From NCBI RefSeq assembly GCF_024732245.1, contig NZ_CP093845.1:248001-312000 (forward strand): a stretch of DNA of 64,000 nt, given 5' to 3'. A program made the translations under genes and the position numbers. Under the pieces are notes generated by a model, which was not told where the DNA came from, ran no database searches, and worked only from the letters and a program-made list of their open reading frames with translations. Positions 41,877-55,473 of this stretch are shown here, in pieces. Within the stretch, counting starts at the first letter, position 1, and each line of letters opens with the position of its first letter. This stretch comes from Dietzia sp. B32. Lineage in GTDB: Bacteria; Actinomycetota; Actinomycetes; Mycobacteriales; Mycobacteriaceae.

Positions 41877-41961
41877 TTGGTGCGTCAGAGATATGGCGCG
41901 TCAGACAGATGCTGGGCTGACCGGACACCGGGGTGCACCATTCCGTCCTCAACGGACGAAA

Positions 41962-42002
41962 CGGGGTGCCTGTCCTTCCGTTGCCGGAAGGCGGGCACCC
42001 CG
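41962..42002. terminator. Bidirectional terminator between pgl and secG
   Basis: CGGGGTGCC (41962-41970) pairs with GGCACCCCG (41994-42002), with an inner CCTTCCG/CGGAAGG stem. It lies in the 187-base convergent spacer, 42 bases before the end of secG. No T-run. Confidence 0.65.
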
Positions 42003-42043
42003 CTCGTGTGGGCGACGACTCGGTCGCGCCGGAGTGTGGTGGG

Positions 42044-42277
42044 TCAGCCGAAGCGGACCATGAGGCCGACCGCCACGATGGCGATGACCCACAGGATCGC
42101 GACGACCACGGTGACGCGGTCGAGGTTCCGCTCGACGACGCTGGACCCGGAGAGGCTGGACTGGACGCCGCCGCCGAACAGCGAGGACAAGCCACCACCC
42201 TTGCCGCGGTGCAGCAGGATGAACAGCATCAGCAGCAGGCTGGTGATGATGAGGAAGATGTCCAGGGCGAGCTTCAT
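42044..42277 (-). CDS. secG: SecG, preprotein translocase subunit
   Basis: 77 aa, the same length as mycobacterial SecG. Two membrane helices surround the cytoplasmic loop HRGKGGGLSSLFGGGVQSSL, which is the SecG signature. It is a component of the SecYEG channel. I use the ATG at 42277 (KLALDIFLIITSLLLM), which aligns with family starts, not the upstream one at 42295. It is the last gene of the long minus-strand run. Confidence 0.93.
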   Translation of the reverse strand: MKLALDIFLIITSLLLMLFILLHRGKGGGLSSLFGGGVQSSLSGSSVVERNLDRVTVVVAILWVIAIVAVGLMVRFG

Positions 42278-42356
42278 GTAGGGATCGTGCCTCACGTCGG
42301 GTCGGGCGGTCGGGTGCGACCGCTACAGACTACCCGGTCGGGTGTCCGCGGCGAAT

Positions 42357-42394
42357 CCCGGCGCGCCCGACCCGGCCGGGCCGGGCGCGCCGGG
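42357..42394 (-). terminator. Hairpin between tpiA and secG
   Basis: A 13-bp perfect stem, CCCGGCGCGCCCG with CGGGCGCGCCGGG, with a 12-nt loop that is itself almost self-complementary, in the 126-bp gap after the tpiA stop. It probably ends or dampens transcription from the glycolytic genes before secG. Confidence 0.6.
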
Positions 42395-42403
42395 GTGGGT
42401 GGG

Positions 42404-43189
42404 TCAGGGCAACGGGCCGCCGGCCGCGATGGCGGACAGCTGGGCGAACTCATCCGGCTTGAGCGAGGCTCCGCCCACCAGACCGCCGTCGACGTCGGAC
42501 TGCTCGAGTAGTTCGCCGATGGTGCCGGCGTTGACGCTGCCGCCGTACAGGACCCGCATCTGCTCGGCGGTCGCGTCGTCCGCGAGATCGGCGAGCGCCG
42601 AACGGATGGCGGCACAGACCTCCTGGGCGTCGGCCGCGGAGGCGGTCTTGCCGGTCCCGATCGCCCACACGGGCTCGTAGGCGATCACGGTCGAGGCCAG
42701 CTGGTCCCTGGTCAGACCCGCCAGGGAACCCTTGAGCTGGTTCACGACGAAGTCGACGTGGTCCCCGGCCTCGCGCACCTCAAGCTTCTCACCGACGCAG
42801 ACGATCGGCGTCAACCCGTGCTTGTGGCAGGCGGCGGCCTTGGCGGCCACGAGCTCGTCGGTCTCCGAGTGGTAGTCCCGCCGCTCGGAATGGCCCACGA
42901 CGACATAGGTGCAGCCGAGCTTGGCCAGCATCGCCGCCGAGATCTCGCCGGTGTAGGCACCGGACTCGTGGACGGAGACGTCCTGGGCGCCGTAGGCGAA
43001 ACCGAGCTTGTCGCCCTCGATGACGATCTGGACACCGCGGATGTCCGTGAACGGGGCGATGAAGGCCACGTCCACCTTCTCCAGGTACTTGTCCGGGAGT
43101 GCGAAGGCGACCTTCTGCACGAGTGCGATGGCCTCGAGGTGGTTGAGGTTCATCTTCCAGTTGCCGGCGATGAGCGGGGTGCGTGCCAT
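42404..43189 (-). CDS. tpiA: Triosephosphate isomerase
   Basis: 261 aa. The active-site residues are seen in [10 protein letters not shown] (Asn, Lys), [12 protein letters not shown] (His) and [16 protein letters not shown] (Glu, loop 6), with YGGSVNAGT as phosphate-binding loop. Interconverts DHAP and glyceraldehyde-3-phosphate. ATG at 43189 follows AGGAGAG; the upstream in-frame ATG at 43291 lies in pgk. 28 bases after pgk, so co-transcribed. Confidence 0.97.
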   Translation of the reverse strand: MARTPLIAGNWKMNLNHLEAIALVQKVAFALPDKYLEKVDVAFIAPFTDIRGVQIVIEGDKLGFAYGAQDVSVHESGAYTGEISAAMLAKLGCTYVVVGHSERRDYHSETDELVAAKAAACHKHGLTPIVCVGEKLEVREAGDHVDFVVNQLKGSLAGLTRDQLASTVIAYEPVWAIGTGKTASAADAQEVCAAIRSALADLADDATAEQMRVLYGGSVNAGTIGELLEQSDVDGGLVGGASLKPDEFAQLSAIAAGGPLP

Positions 43190-43217
43190 GTTCTCTCCTG
43201 TGGTCTCGGGGTCCGGA

Positions 43218-44435
43218 TCAGTTGCTGCGCTCGAGGGCGGTGACGCCGGGCAGCTCCTTGCCCTCCAGGTACTCCAGCGAGGCCCCGCCACCGGTGGAGA
43301 TGTGCGAGAAGTTCTCCTCGCCCAGACCCAGAGTGCGGACGGCCGCGGCGGAATCGCCGCCGCCGACGACCGAGAACGCGCCGTTCTTCGTCGCGGTGAT
43401 GATGGCCTCCGCGACCCCTCGTGTCCCGGCGGAGAACGCCTCGAACTCGAACACGCCCATGGGGCCGTTCCAGAAGACGGTCTTGGCGGTGGAGAGCGTC
43501 TCGCTGAATGCCTTCACCGACTCGGGACCGATGTCCAGGCCCATCTTCCCCTCGGGGATGGCGTCGGCGGCGACCGTGGTGTGCGGCGCGTCGGCGGCGA
43601 AACCATCGGCGGCCACCACGTCCACGGGCAGGCTGATGACGTCCCCGAACTTGGCGAGCAGATCCTTACAGGTGTCGATCATCTCCTCCTGCAGCAGGGA
43701 GGAGCCGACCCCGTGACCCTGGGCGGCGAGGAAGGTGAAGCACATACCGCCACCGATGACGAGGCTGTCGACCTTGGGCGCCAGGGCTTCGATCACGGCG
43801 AGCTTGTCGGACACCTTGGACCCGCCCAACACGACCGCATAGGGGTGCTCGGGGTCACCGCTGAGGTTCGCGAGGACCTCGACCTCGCTCCGGACGAGGT
43901 CCCCGGCGTAGGCCGGGAGGACCTTGGCGACGTCGTACACGGACGCCTGGGCACGGTGGACCACCCCGAAGCCGTTCGACACGAAGGCCCCGTCCTCGCC
44001 CACGAGGCTCGCCAGTTCGGCGGCGAACTCGGCCCGCTCCGCCTCGTCCTTGCTCGTCTCGCGTGCGTCGAACCGCACGTTCTCCACGAGGAGGACGTCG
44101 CCGTCGGTCAGACCGTTGGCGCGCTCGCGGGCATCCGGACCCACCACGTCTCCGGCGAGCTGGACGTAGCGTCCGAGCTCGTCACCCAGCTTCTCGGCCA
44201 CAGGGGCGAGTGAGAACTCGGGATCGGCCTGCCCCTTCGGACGGCCGAGATGCGCCGTGATCACCAGCGCCGCGCCGGCGTCCAGCAGGGCGTTGAGCGT
44301 GGGCAGCGAGGCCGTGATACGGCCCGCATCGGTGATGGTCGTGCCGTCGAGCGGGACGTTGAGGTCGCAGCGGACGAGGATCTTGCGGCCCTCTACGCCG
44401 GCGTCGAGCAGGTCGTTGAGCGTGCTCACGGCCAT
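43218..44435 (-). CDS. pgk: Phosphoglycerate kinase
   Basis: 405 aa. N-terminal [14 protein letters not shown] and HLGRPKG (substrate-binding Arg/His basic patch), middle [13 protein letters not shown], and the C-terminal nucleotide end [13 protein letters not shown]. It makes ATP from 1,3-bisphosphoglycerate. ATG at 44435 is preceded by GACAGGAG. 145 bases separate it from gap, with a strong hairpin between. Confidence 0.97.
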   Translation of the reverse strand: MAVSTLNDLLDAGVEGRKILVRCDLNVPLDGTTITDAGRITASLPTLNALLDAGAALVITAHLGRPKGQADPEFSLAPVAEKLGDELGRYVQLAGDVVGPDARERANGLTDGDVLLVENVRFDARETSKDEAERAEFAAELASLVGEDGAFVSNGFGVVHRAQASVYDVAKVLPAYAGDLVRSEVEVLANLSGDPEHPYAVVLGGSKVSDKLAVIEALAPKVDSLVIGGGMCFTFLAAQGHGVGSSLLQEEMIDTCKDLLAKFGDVISLPVDVVAADGFAADAPHTTVAADAIPEGKMGLDIGPESVKAFSETLSTAKTVFWNGPMGVFEFEAFSAGTRGVAEAIITATKNGAFSVVGGGDSAAAVRTLGLGEENFSHISTGGGASLEYLEGKELPGVTALERSN

Positions 44436-44500
44436 GTGGTGGGACTCCTGTCGGAAGAACGGTGGTGATGGTGGGTGGTACGCGGTACCGGACTATGTGC

Positions 44501-44547
44501 TCCGGGCCCGGTCGGGACGCTGTGGGCGTTCCCGGACCGGGCCCGGA
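44501..44547 (-). terminator. Hairpin between gap and pgk
   Basis: A 13-bp perfect outer stem, TCCGGGCCCGGTC with GACCGGGCCCGGA, plus an inner GGGACGC/GCGTCCC-type stem with a bulge, 33 bases after the gap stop. No T-run. It could lower pgk-tpiA expression relative to gap or stabilise the gap transcript. Confidence 0.55.
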
Positions 44548-44580
44548 TCGTCGTACTGGGGATGAAAGTCCCGAGAGTTC

Positions 44581-45630
<1,050 letters not shown>

Positions 45631-45716
45631 TTACGTCACCAGGGCCGGGTGGAGCCCGGGACGTGATCCAGACTACCCGCCGCGGACCGCGCCCGTGCAG
45701 GGTGCTCGGGGGTGGA

Positions 45717-46700
45717 TCAGCCTTCGTCGAGCATGTCCTCGGTGACGACGGACTCGGTGTCGGGGATTCCGAGATCGGCGGCCTTCCGGTCCGCCATGGA
45801 CAGGAGCCTCCTGATCCGGCCGGCGACCGCGTCCTTGGTCATGGGCGGGTCCGCGAGCTGGCCGAGCTCCTCGAGCGAGGACTGGCGGTGCTGGACGCGG
45901 AGTTCACCCGCAGCGAGCAGGTGATCGGGGACGTCCTCGGCGAGGATCTCCAGGGCGCGCTGGACGCGGGCGGCCGCTGCCACGGCGGCCCGGGCCGACC
46001 TGCGCAGGTTCGCGTCGTCGAAGTTGGCGAGCCGGTTGGCCGTGGCGCGGACCTCCCCCCGGGATCGGCGCTCCTCCCAGATGTCCCTGGTGGAGGTGGC
46101 GCCCAGTCGGGCGAGGAGGACCCCGATCGCCTCGCCGTCGCGGATCACGACCCGGTCCCCGCCGCGGACCTCGCGGGCCTTGGCGGTCACACCGAGACGC
46201 CGTGCGGCGCCCACGAGCGCCATCGCGGCCTCCGCCCCCGGCGCGGTGACCTCCAGCGCGGACGATCGACCGGGCTTGGTCAGCGACCCGTGGGCGAGGA
46301 ACGCGCCCCGCCACGCAGCCTCGGCGGCGGCGACGGAGCCGCCGACGACCGCGGCGGGGAGCCCGCGGACCGTCCGGCCCGAGTTGTCGACCAACCCGAG
46401 TTGGCGGGCCAGATCCGCACCCCGGTCGATGACCCGCAGGACGAACTTTCGGGCCGGTCGCCCGCCCGAGCCCCCGATCGGGTGGATCTCGCACGGGACG
46501 GAGAACAGTGCGTCGAGTTCCCCGGCGAGACGATCCGCGATCTCCCCCGAGTCCACCTCGGCCTCGATCACGAGTCGGTTGGACAGGACCTGGAGGGTGC
46601 CGGCGAACCTCAGCAGCGCGGCCACCTCGGCCTTCCTGGTCTCGGTGTTCCCCACGGGAACCCTCACCAGTTCGGACTTGACCTGTGCGGTCAGTGACAC
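45717..46700 (-). CDS. whiA: WhiA, sporulation/division transcription regulator
   Basis: 327 aa. The N-terminal part is a LAGLIDADG-like homing-endonuclease fold without cutting residues ([20 protein letters not shown]); the C-terminal part is a helix-turn-helix ([26 protein letters not shown]). WhiA works with WhiB in actinobacterial division control. Start is the GTG at 46700 after AAGGAGCAGGG. It follows yvcK and rapZ in the widespread rapZ-yvcK-whiA block. Confidence 0.96.
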   Translation of the reverse strand: MSLTAQVKSELVRVPVGNTETRKAEVAALLRFAGTLQVLSNRLVIEAEVDSGEIADRLAGELDALFSVPCEIHPIGGSGGRPARKFVLRVIDRGADLARQLGLVDNSGRTVRGLPAAVVGGSVAAAEAAWRGAFLAHGSLTKPGRSSALEVTAPGAEAAMALVGAARRLGVTAKAREVRGGDRVVIRDGEAIGVLLARLGATSTRDIWEERRSRGEVRATANRLANFDDANLRRSARAAVAAAARVQRALEILAEDVPDHLLAAGELRVQHRQSSLEELGQLADPPMTKDAVAGRIRRLLSMADRKAADLGIPDTESVVTEDMLDEG

Positions 46701-46737
46701 GCCCTGCTCCTTCGTTCTCGGCTCATCGTCCCGTTCC

Positions 46738-47742
46738 TCATCGCACCGAGTCGGCGAGTGCCGAGGCGAGCAGTGCGGGGTCGTGGACAGGCCTCATGGT
46801 CCCATCCGCAGCGGTCCTGGCGATCTCCGCGGTCATCACCCGTGCCCCGAGTCCCGCCGCCGCCCGGTCGAGATGCGCGCGTTCGGTGGCGCTCAGCGGC
46901 ATCCTGGGGTCCACGAGCAGGACGTCGAAGTCAACTTCGGGCGCATGCTGACGCAGCACGTGGAGATGCTGCTCGGCGGAGAAGCCGGCGGTCTCCCCCG
47001 GCTGCGGCGCGAGGTTGAGCACGAGAGCCTTCGTCGCCGTCGTCCGCTTGAGGGCGGACGCGATCTCGGGCACGAGCACGTTGGGGATCACGCTGGTGAA
47101 CCACGACCCGGGGCCGAGCACCACGAGGTCGGCCCCGGTGATCGCGCCGACCACGCCCTCCGCGGCGGGCGGACCGTCCGGGATGAGGGTGACCCGGCGG
47201 ACGCTGCCCGGGGTCGTCGCGACGGCGACCTGTCCGATGATCGTCCGGACCACACGGGGGTCCGCCTCCAGTCCGACGACCTCGGCCGCGATGTCGAGGG
47301 CGACCGGGGACATCGGGAGCACGCGGCCGGTGACGCCGAGCATCGATCCGACGGCGTCGAGCGCCTCGATGGGGTCACCCAGCAGCTCCCACAGGCCGGC
47401 GAAGACGAGGTTGCCCACCGCGTGCCCGGCCAGTGCGCCCGTGCCCCCGTAGCGGTGTTGGAAGAGCCTCGTCAGGAGCGCGTTGTCGTCCTCCTCGGAG
47501 GCGAGGGCGCACAAGGCCATCCGCAGGTCCCCCGGTGGGAGGATCCCCAGCTCGCGACGTAGCCGACCGGAGGAACCGCCGTCGTCCGCGACCGTCACGA
47601 CCGCCGTGACGTGGTCGGCGACGAGGCGGGCTGCGCGGAGGGTCGCGGACAGGCCGTGACCGCCGCCGAGGGCGACGACGGACGGGATGCTGCCGGTGTC
47701 GGCGGTGTCGGCGGTGTCGGTGCTGTCGGTGTTGTCGGTCAT
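46738..47742 (-). CDS. yvcK: YvcK/CuvA-like gluconeogenesis and cell-shape factor
   Basis: 334 aa of the YvcK (CofD-like) family: [18 protein letters not shown] near residue 19, [14 protein letters not shown], and [16 protein letters not shown]. These proteins bind UDP-sugars and are needed for normal envelope growth on some carbon sources; mycobacterial CuvA is the counterpart. The first 16 residues ([16 protein letters not shown]) come from an imperfect 9-bp repeat in the DNA (47694-47739), so they are probably not functional. ATG at 47742, 8 nt after rapZ. Confidence 0.94.
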   Translation of the reverse strand: MTDNTDSTDTADTADTGSIPSVVALGGGHGLSATLRAARLVADHVTAVVTVADDGGSSGRLRRELGILPPGDLRMALCALASEEDDNALLTRLFQHRYGGTGALAGHAVGNLVFAGLWELLGDPIEALDAVGSMLGVTGRVLPMSPVALDIAAEVVGLEADPRVVRTIIGQVAVATTPGSVRRVTLIPDGPPAAEGVVGAITGADLVVLGPGSWFTSVIPNVLVPEIASALKRTTATKALVLNLAPQPGETAGFSAEQHLHVLRQHAPEVDFDVLLVDPRMPLSATERAHLDRAAAGLGARVMTAEIARTAADGTMRPVHDPALLASALADSVR

Positions 47743-47750
47743 GTCCGGCC

Positions 47751-48641
47751 TCACTCCCGCCCGAGGTCGCGGTGACGGACGTGGACCTCGACCGCGTCGA
47801 GGCCGGTCAGTCGGCCGGCGAGCGACTCGGAGATCGCCACGCTCCGGTGTTTGCCCCCGGTGCATCCGACCGCGATCGTCATGTACCGCTTGCCCTCGCG
47901 TCGGTACCCGGTCATCGCCAGCCGGATCATCGAGACCGCGGCGCGGAGGTATTCCTCGATCGACTCGTCGGCGAGGACGTAGTCCTGGACGGGCTTGTCC
48001 CGCCCCGTGTGCGGCTGGAGCTCGGGTATCCAGTGCGGGTTGGGGAGGAACCGCATGTCCAGCAGCATGTCGACGTCCACGGGGACGCCGTACTTGAACC
48101 CGAACGACTCCACGGTGAGGTGGAAGTCGAACCCGAGGTCGCCGAAGGGGGTCTCCAGTCGGTGGCGCAGGTCGTGCACGCTCAGGGATGAGGTGTCCAC
48201 CACGACGTCGGCACGCCCGCGTAGTCCCTCGAGGATCTTGCGTTCACGGGTGATGCCGTCGATCAACCCGCCACCGGATTGCAGGGGGTGGGAGCGGCGC
48301 ACGTTGTTGAACCTGCTGACCAGTGCCTCGTCCGAGGCCTCGAGGAAGAGGATCCGCGCCTGCGGACGGTCGTCGATCAGCGCGAGGAGGTCCCCGAGGT
48401 GCTCGTCGAACCCGAGGCTGCGGGTATCGGTGACGATGGCGAGGCGGAGGGGCTCGTCGTCGGATTCCCCGAACCGGGCGAGCAGTTCTCCCACGAACGC
48501 CAGCGGGAGGTTGTCGACGACGTACCAGCCGAACTCCTCGAGGACCTTGGATGCGGTGCCCTTCCCCGCCCCGGACATACCGCTGATCAGCAGGAGCTCG
48601 CGCCCTCGCTCGCCGTGGCCGTCGTCGTCACCTGCGTCCAT
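47751..48641 (-). CDS. rapZ: RapZ-like nucleotide-binding protein (YvcJ family)
   Basis: 296 aa. P-loop ISGMSGAGKGTASKVLEEFG near residue 17, the second DTRSLGFDEH nucleotide segment, and the C-terminal CTGGKHRSVAISE. In E. coli RapZ adapts small RNAs controlling GlmS; in actinobacteria the role is unclear, but it hydrolyses GTP or ATP in Bacillus. ATG at 48641, 4 nt after uvrC, with GAGGTGA overlapping the uvrC end. Confidence 0.95.
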   Translation of the reverse strand: MDAGDDDGHGERGRELLLISGMSGAGKGTASKVLEEFGWYVVDNLPLAFVGELLARFGESDDEPLRLAIVTDTRSLGFDEHLGDLLALIDDRPQARILFLEASDEALVSRFNNVRRSHPLQSGGGLIDGITRERKILEGLRGRADVVVDTSSLSVHDLRHRLETPFGDLGFDFHLTVESFGFKYGVPVDVDMLLDMRFLPNPHWIPELQPHTGRDKPVQDYVLADESIEEYLRAAVSMIRLAMTGYRREGKRYMTIAVGCTGGKHRSVAISESLAGRLTGLDAVEVHVRHRDLGRE

Positions 48642-48645
48642 CGTG

Positions 48646-50712
48646 TCACCTCGTGTCGTCGGTCTGTGCCCGGTCGGCTTGCCCGTCCGAGTCTTCCACG
48701 TCGGTGGCGGCCGCGTCCCCGGGCCCGGTGTCGGTGCCGAGCGTCGAGTGGATCGCGGCCGCGACCCCCGGACCGATCCCGGGTACCGCGCACAGGTCGT
48801 CGATGCTCGCGGCGCGCAGTGCGGACACGGTCGGGAACTTCTCCACCAGCGCGGCCCGTCGGGACGGGCCGAGGCCCGGGACATCGTCGAGCACCGACGC
48901 CGTCATCCGCTTGGACCGGGCGCCCCGGTGGGCCCGGATGGCGAACCTGTGGGCCTCGTCGCGCAACCGCTGGAGCAGGAACAGCCCCTCACCGTGGCGC
49001 GGGAAGATCACGGGGTACTCCTCCCCGGGCAGCCAGATCTCCTCGAGTCGTTTGGCGATCCCGATCACCGGCACGTCGGTCACACCGAGCTCGGACAGGA
49101 CCTCGGCGGCGGCCTCGACCTGCGGTCGGCCACCGTCGACCACGAAGAGCTGCGGTGGGTAGGCGAACCGGCGGGTGGCGGGCGCCGTGTCCCGGGCTCC
49201 GACGTCGTCGACCGGGCCGTCGGTCTCGTCCGGCGTGACGGCCGGGTCCTCGTGGTGGCGTCGGAAGCGACGGCGGGTGACCTCGGCGATGCTGCCGACG
49301 TCGTCGGAGTGGCCGTCGCCGGCGGCGTCCCGGATGCGGTAGAGCCGGTAGTCGCTCTTGCGCGGGATCCCGTCCTCGAACACCACGAGGGAGGCCATGA
49401 CGTCGGTGCCCTGGGTGTGGGAGATGTCCACGCACTCGATGCGCAGGGGTGCCGAGTCCAGCTCGAGAGTCTCCTGGATCTCCTGGAGTGCGGCGGAGCG
49501 GGCGGTGAGGTCGCCGCTGCGCCGGAGTTTGTGCTGGGTCAGGGCCTCGACGGCGTTGCGGTGGACCGTCTCGGCCAGGGCCCGCTTGTCGCCGCGCTGG
49601 GGCACCCGCAGCGAGACACGGGAGCCGCGGAGGCCCGAGAGCCAGTCCGCGAGCTCGTCCGAGTCCTCGGGCAGGGCGGGGACCAAGACCTCCCGTGGCA
49701 CCGCGGCTGCGATGTCCCCGGATTCGGCGGCTTCGGCCAGATCGGCCTCTCCCCCGTAGAACTGGGCGAGGTAGTCGGAGACGACCCCGGGGACGGCCCG
49801 GGTCGCGTCGAACTCGCCGTCCTCGTCCACCCCGTGGGCGTGCTCGACGACCCATCCGCGCTGGCCGCGGATCCGCCCTCCGCGGACGTGGAACACCTGG
49901 ACGGAGACCTGGAGTTCGTCGACCTCGACGCCCACCACGTCGGCGTCGGTGCCGTCGCCCAGCACGACCGCCTGCTTCTCCATCGCACGCCGCATGGCAC
50001 CGAGGTCGTCCCGGAGGCGCGCGGCGCGCTCGAAGTCGAGGTCCGCGGAGGCCTCGAGCATCCGCTTCTCGATGCGGCGCATGATCGCATCGGTGCGCCC
50101 GGCCAGGAAGTCGATGAGCTCGCCCACGATCACACGGTGTTCGTCCGGGGTCACCCGGCCTATGCAGGGGGCGGCGCACTTGTCGATGTACCCCAGCAGG
50201 CAGGGCCTGCCGAGCTGGGCCTGACGCTTGAACACGCCGGCCGAACAGGAGCGCACGGGGAACACCCGCTGCAGCGTGTCGAGGGTGTCGCGGATGGCCC
50301 ACGCGTGTGAGTAGGGGCCGAAGTAGCGGGTACCCGGTCGCCGGGGCCCCCGGTAGACGAACGCCCTGGGGAACTCCTCGCCCACGGTGACCGCCAGCAT
50401 CGGGTAGGTCTTGTCGTCGCGGTAGCGGACGTTGAACCGCGGATCGTATTTCTTGATCCAGGTGTACTCGAGCTGCAGCGCCTCGACCTCGGTGGACACG
50501 ACCGTCCACTGCACCCCGGCCGCGGCGAGGACCATCCGTCGGGTACGGGGGTGGAGGAGCGACAGGTCGGCGAAGTACGAGCTCAGTCGGCTTCGGAGGT
50601 TCTTGGCCTTGCCGACGTAGATGACACGCCCGTGCTCGTCACGGAAGCGGTAGACCCCCGGCTCGGTCGGAATCGAGCCGGGGGCCGGGCGGTAGGTACG
50701 TGGATCGGCCAC
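48646..50712 (-). CDS. uvrC: UvrABC system protein C
   Basis: 688 aa. GIY-YIG nuclease at the N-terminus ([20 protein letters not shown]), a UvrB-binding UVR motif near residue 210 ([20 protein letters not shown]), an RNase-H-like 5' incision domain ([25 protein letters not shown]) and a C-terminal double helix-hairpin-helix ([28 protein letters not shown]). Makes both incisions in nucleotide-excision repair. GTG start at 50712. Confidence 0.97.
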   Translation of the reverse strand: MADPRTYRPAPGSIPTEPGVYRFRDEHGRVIYVGKAKNLRSRLSSYFADLSLLHPRTRRMVLAAAGVQWTVVSTEVEALQLEYTWIKKYDPRFNVRYRDDKTYPMLAVTVGEEFPRAFVYRGPRRPGTRYFGPYSHAWAIRDTLDTLQRVFPVRSCSAGVFKRQAQLGRPCLLGYIDKCAAPCIGRVTPDEHRVIVGELIDFLAGRTDAIMRRIEKRMLEASADLDFERAARLRDDLGAMRRAMEKQAVVLGDGTDADVVGVEVDELQVSVQVFHVRGGRIRGQRGWVVEHAHGVDEDGEFDATRAVPGVVSDYLAQFYGGEADLAEAAESGDIAAAVPREVLVPALPEDSDELADWLSGLRGSRVSLRVPQRGDKRALAETVHRNAVEALTQHKLRRSGDLTARSAALQEIQETLELDSAPLRIECVDISHTQGTDVMASLVVFEDGIPRKSDYRLYRIRDAAGDGHSDDVGSIAEVTRRRFRRHHEDPAVTPDETDGPVDDVGARDTAPATRRFAYPPQLFVVDGGRPQVEAAAEVLSELGVTDVPVIGIAKRLEEIWLPGEEYPVIFPRHGEGLFLLQRLRDEAHRFAIRAHRGARSKRMTASVLDDVPGLGPSRRAALVEKFPTVSALRAASIDDLCAVPGIGPGVAAAIHSTLGTDTGPGDAAATDVEDSDGQADRAQTDDTR

Positions 50713-50718
50713 AGCGGG

Positions 50719-52930
<2,212 letters not shown>

Positions 52931-53003
52931 TGCTGCGGGTTCTCCTCAATCAGGCGGGCCCGGGCGGGGGCCGCGGGCGCGGGCTCAAGTATGGCGCATC
53001 CGG

Positions 53004-53627
53004 TCAGTGCGACCCCCCACCGCGTCCGCCGAGCAGCCGCTCGACGTACTTGGCCAGCACGTCCACCTCGAGGTTGACCGGGTCGCCCTCGCCGAGTCCG
53101 CCGAGGATCGTGGCCTCGAGGGTGGTCGGGATGAGGGAGACCTCGAACCACGCCTCCGGCTCGCCTCCGGGGCTGACCGCCGACACCGTCAGCGAGGTCC
53201 CCGAGACGGTGATCGACCCCTTCTCCACCACGTACCGGGAGAGGTCGACGGGCAACGAGACGCGCACGACGTGCCAGTGATCGTGCTCGACCCGGCTGAG
53301 GACGTGGCCGGTGCCGTCGACGTGGCCCTGGACGATGTGGCCACCGAACCGGGCGTCCGCGCGCATGGCGCGCTCGAGGTTGACCGGGTCACCGGGCGCC
53401 AGTGCTCCGAGGGCGGTGCGGTCGAGCGTCTCGGCCATCACGTCCACGTCGAAGTACTCCCCCGGCTCCCACCGGGTGACCGTCAGGCACACCCCGTTGA
53501 CGGCGATCGAGTCGCCGTGGTGGGCGTCCGAGGTGACCAGCGGCCCTCGTATGCGCAGGCGCGCGGAGTCCCCCGTCGTCTCGATCGAGTCGAGGGTTCC
53601 GAGTTCCTCCACGATTCCGGTGAACAT
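53004..53627 (-). CDS. ribE: Riboflavin synthase alpha subunit
   Basis: 207 aa, two tandem lumazine-binding halves. First half: MFTGIVEELGTLDSI and SIAVNGVCLTVTRW. Second half: GGHIVQGHVDGTGHV and SITVSGTSLTVSAVS. The dismutation of two lumazine molecules gives riboflavin. ATG at 53627 overlaps the ribD stop by one base (TGATG), so they are coupled. Confidence 0.96.
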   Translation of the reverse strand: MFTGIVEELGTLDSIETTGDSARLRIRGPLVTSDAHHGDSIAVNGVCLTVTRWEPGEYFDVDVMAETLDRTALGALAPGDPVNLERAMRADARFGGHIVQGHVDGTGHVLSRVEHDHWHVVRVSLPVDLSRYVVEKGSITVSGTSLTVSAVSPGGEPEAWFEVSLIPTTLEATILGGLGEGDPVNLEVDVLAKYVERLLGGRGGGSH

Positions 53628-54739
53628 CAGCGGGGTCCTCTCGTCAGTGGGGTCGTGTCAGCAGTAAGAGTCAGGCGCAGGTGGAGGTCGTCGCCCAGGA
53701 TGGTGGTCTCTCGGATCTCGAATCCGTGGGCGGCGGCGAGCGTGTCGACCCCTGCGCCGGACACCGCCGACAGTCCGGCGCCGAGTACCAGGGGCGCGAG
53801 GTAGGCGTCGATCTCGTCGACGAGACCGGCGGCGAGGAACGCTCCCGCGAGTCGTGGGCCTCCCTCGACGAGGACGTGCGAGACGTCACCGAGCAGGGCC
53901 AGCGCCTCGGCGGGGTCGCGGGTGGCCAGGTGCCGGAACCGGTCGTCGGCGCCCCGCACCCTCGCGTCCGCGGGCACGGGGCTCAGCCCCATCACCACCC
54001 GCAGCGGTTGGCGGGGGGCGGGCCGGCCGTCGTCGGTGCGGGCGGTCAGGGCGGGGTCGTCGGCGCGCAACGTCCCGGTTCCGACGACGAGGGCGTCGAT
54101 CTCCTGCCGTCTGGCGTGGGCGTGGCGGCGCGACACGGGCCCGGTGATCCACTTGCTCGATCCGTCCGCCGCCGCCACCCTGCCGTCCAGGCTGGCCGCG
54201 TACTTCCAGGTGACGAGGGGCCGGCCGTGGTCCTGGCGGTGGAGCCACGCCCTCAGCGGGCCGCTGCGGGCGGCGCGCACCTCGTCGTCGTCGGCCCGGA
54301 CGACCCCGATCCCCTCCCGCCGCAGGGTCCCGGCGCCGCCGGACGCCACGGGGTTCGGGTCGGATACCGCGTACACCACACGGGCGAGCCCCGCCTCGCG
54401 GATCCGACCGGTGCACGGTCCGGTGCGCCCGTGGTGGTCACACGGCTCCAGGGTCACCACGATCGTCCCGCCACGCGCGCGGTCCCCGGCGGCGTCCAGC
54501 GCCACCACCTCGGCGTGCCGACCGCCGGGGGCCTCGGTCGCGCCCGTCCCCACGACCTCACCGCTCTCGTCGAGGACGACCGCACCGACCGGGGGGTTGG
54601 GGGTGCAAACCCCCAACGCGGAGGCGGAGACGGTGATCGCCGCGGCGAGGGCGTCCCGTTCGCGACGGCGGCGTCCGTCACCATCGGCCCCCGGCCCGCC
54701 GGGCACGCCCGGCACCTCCGGCACGTGAGGCACCGTCAC
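53627..54739 (-). CDS. ribD: Bifunctional deaminase/reductase RibD
   Basis: 370 aa. Deaminase half with the zinc sites HAEVVALDAAG and EPCDHHGRTGPCTG (H-A-E, P-C-x8-C). Reductase half from about residue 150 with WKYAASLDGRVAAADGSSKW and VEGGPRLAGAFLAAGLVDE. The start is the GTG at 54739, overlapping rpe's stop (GTGA); this adds a ~30-residue Gly/Pro/Arg-rich N-terminus before the deaminase domain. The longer upstream reading is a shadow of rpe. Confidence 0.95.
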   Translation of the reverse strand: MTVPHVPEVPGVPGGPGADGDGRRRRERDALAAAITVSASALGVCTPNPPVGAVVLDESGEVVGTGATEAPGGRHAEVVALDAAGDRARGGTIVVTLEPCDHHGRTGPCTGRIREAGLARVVYAVSDPNPVASGGAGTLRREGIGVVRADDDEVRAARSGPLRAWLHRQDHGRPLVTWKYAASLDGRVAAADGSSKWITGPVSRRHAHARRQEIDALVVGTGTLRADDPALTARTDDGRPAPRQPLRVVMGLSPVPADARVRGADDRFRHLATRDPAEALALLGDVSHVLVEGGPRLAGAFLAAGLVDEIDAYLAPLVLGAGLSAVSGAGVDTLAAAHGFEIRETTILGDDLHLRLTLTADTTPLTRGPR

Positions 54740-55404
54740 GCCCGCGCGTCGAGCGCCCCGGAGCGCAGGGTCCCGATCATCGCGTCGGGGTCCGGAGCAC
54801 CGTAGACGGCCGAGCCGGCCACGAACACGTCGCATCCCGCGGCAGCGCACTCGGCGATGGTGCCCGCATCGATGCCCCCGTCGATCTGGATCAGGACGGC
54901 GAGACCGCGGCGGTCGATCTCCGCGCGCAGCGTGCGGACCTTGTCCAGCACCTCGGGCATGAACTTCTGGCCGCCGAAACCGGGCTCGACGCTCATCACC
55001 AGGACCAGGTCCACATGGTCGAGCAGATCGAGGTACGGCTCGACCGCGGTCCCGGGCTTGATGGAGATGCCCGCCCTGCACCCCCTGGAGTGCAGCTGCT
55101 CGGCGACCGCCCTCGGGTCGTCGGTCGCCTCGACGTGGAAGGTGACGTTGAACGCCCCGGCGTCCACGTAGTCACCGACCCAGCGCGCGGGGTCCTCGAT
55201 CATCAGATGACAGTCCATCGGCTTGTCGGTGACCCTCCCGACCGCCTTGGCGACAGGGGCGCCGAAGGACAGGTTGGGCACGAAGTGACCGTCCATGACG
55301 TCCACATGGATCCAGTCGGCGGACGGGATGCGCTCGATCTCGCGGTCCAGGCGGGCGAAGTCGGCGGACAGGATCGACGGCGCGATGAGCGGCTGGTACG
55401 ACAT
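54736..55404 (-). CDS. rpe: Ribulose-phosphate 3-epimerase
   Basis: 222 aa. TIM barrel with APSILSADFARL at the N-terminus, IHVDVMDGHFVPNLSFG (metal-binding His/Asp), MDCHLMIEDP, VMSVEPGFGGQKFMP and the phosphate-binding QIDGGIDAGTIAECAAAG end. Connects the oxidative and non-oxidative pentose-phosphate branches; the product also supplies ribulose-5-phosphate for riboflavin. First gene of a probable transcription unit with ribD-ribE-ribBA-ribH. TAGACT ends 7 nt before the ATG. Confidence 0.97.
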   Translation of the reverse strand: MSYQPLIAPSILSADFARLDREIERIPSADWIHVDVMDGHFVPNLSFGAPVAKAVGRVTDKPMDCHLMIEDPARWVGDYVDAGAFNVTFHVEATDDPRAVAEQLHSRGCRAGISIKPGTAVEPYLDLLDHVDLVLVMSVEPGFGGQKFMPEVLDKVRTLRAEIDRRGLAVLIQIDGGIDAGTIAECAAAGCDVFVAGSAVYGAPDPDAMIGTLRSGALDARA

Positions 55405-55411
55405 GTCGTCC

Positions 55412-55417
55412 AGTCTA
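55412..55417 (-). promoter_or_regulatory. Putative -10 (TAGACT) for the rpe-rib operon
   Basis: On the minus strand TAGACT ends 7 nt before the rpe ATG at 55404, in the 69-bp gap after the hydrolase gene; no Shine-Dalgarno. This would be the riboflavin-operon promoter and a leaderless start. Confidence 0.5.
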
Positions 55418-55473
55418 GGCGGGCCGGCCCGGGCGGCCCCCCGAGGGCGCGGACCGCGACCGGTCCCCGACGA

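Noticed and set aside
41869-42198. 109-codon minus-strand ORF after secG
   Set aside because: It overlaps the terminator and most of secG in another frame, with low-complexity Ser/Ala/Pro composition; no support.
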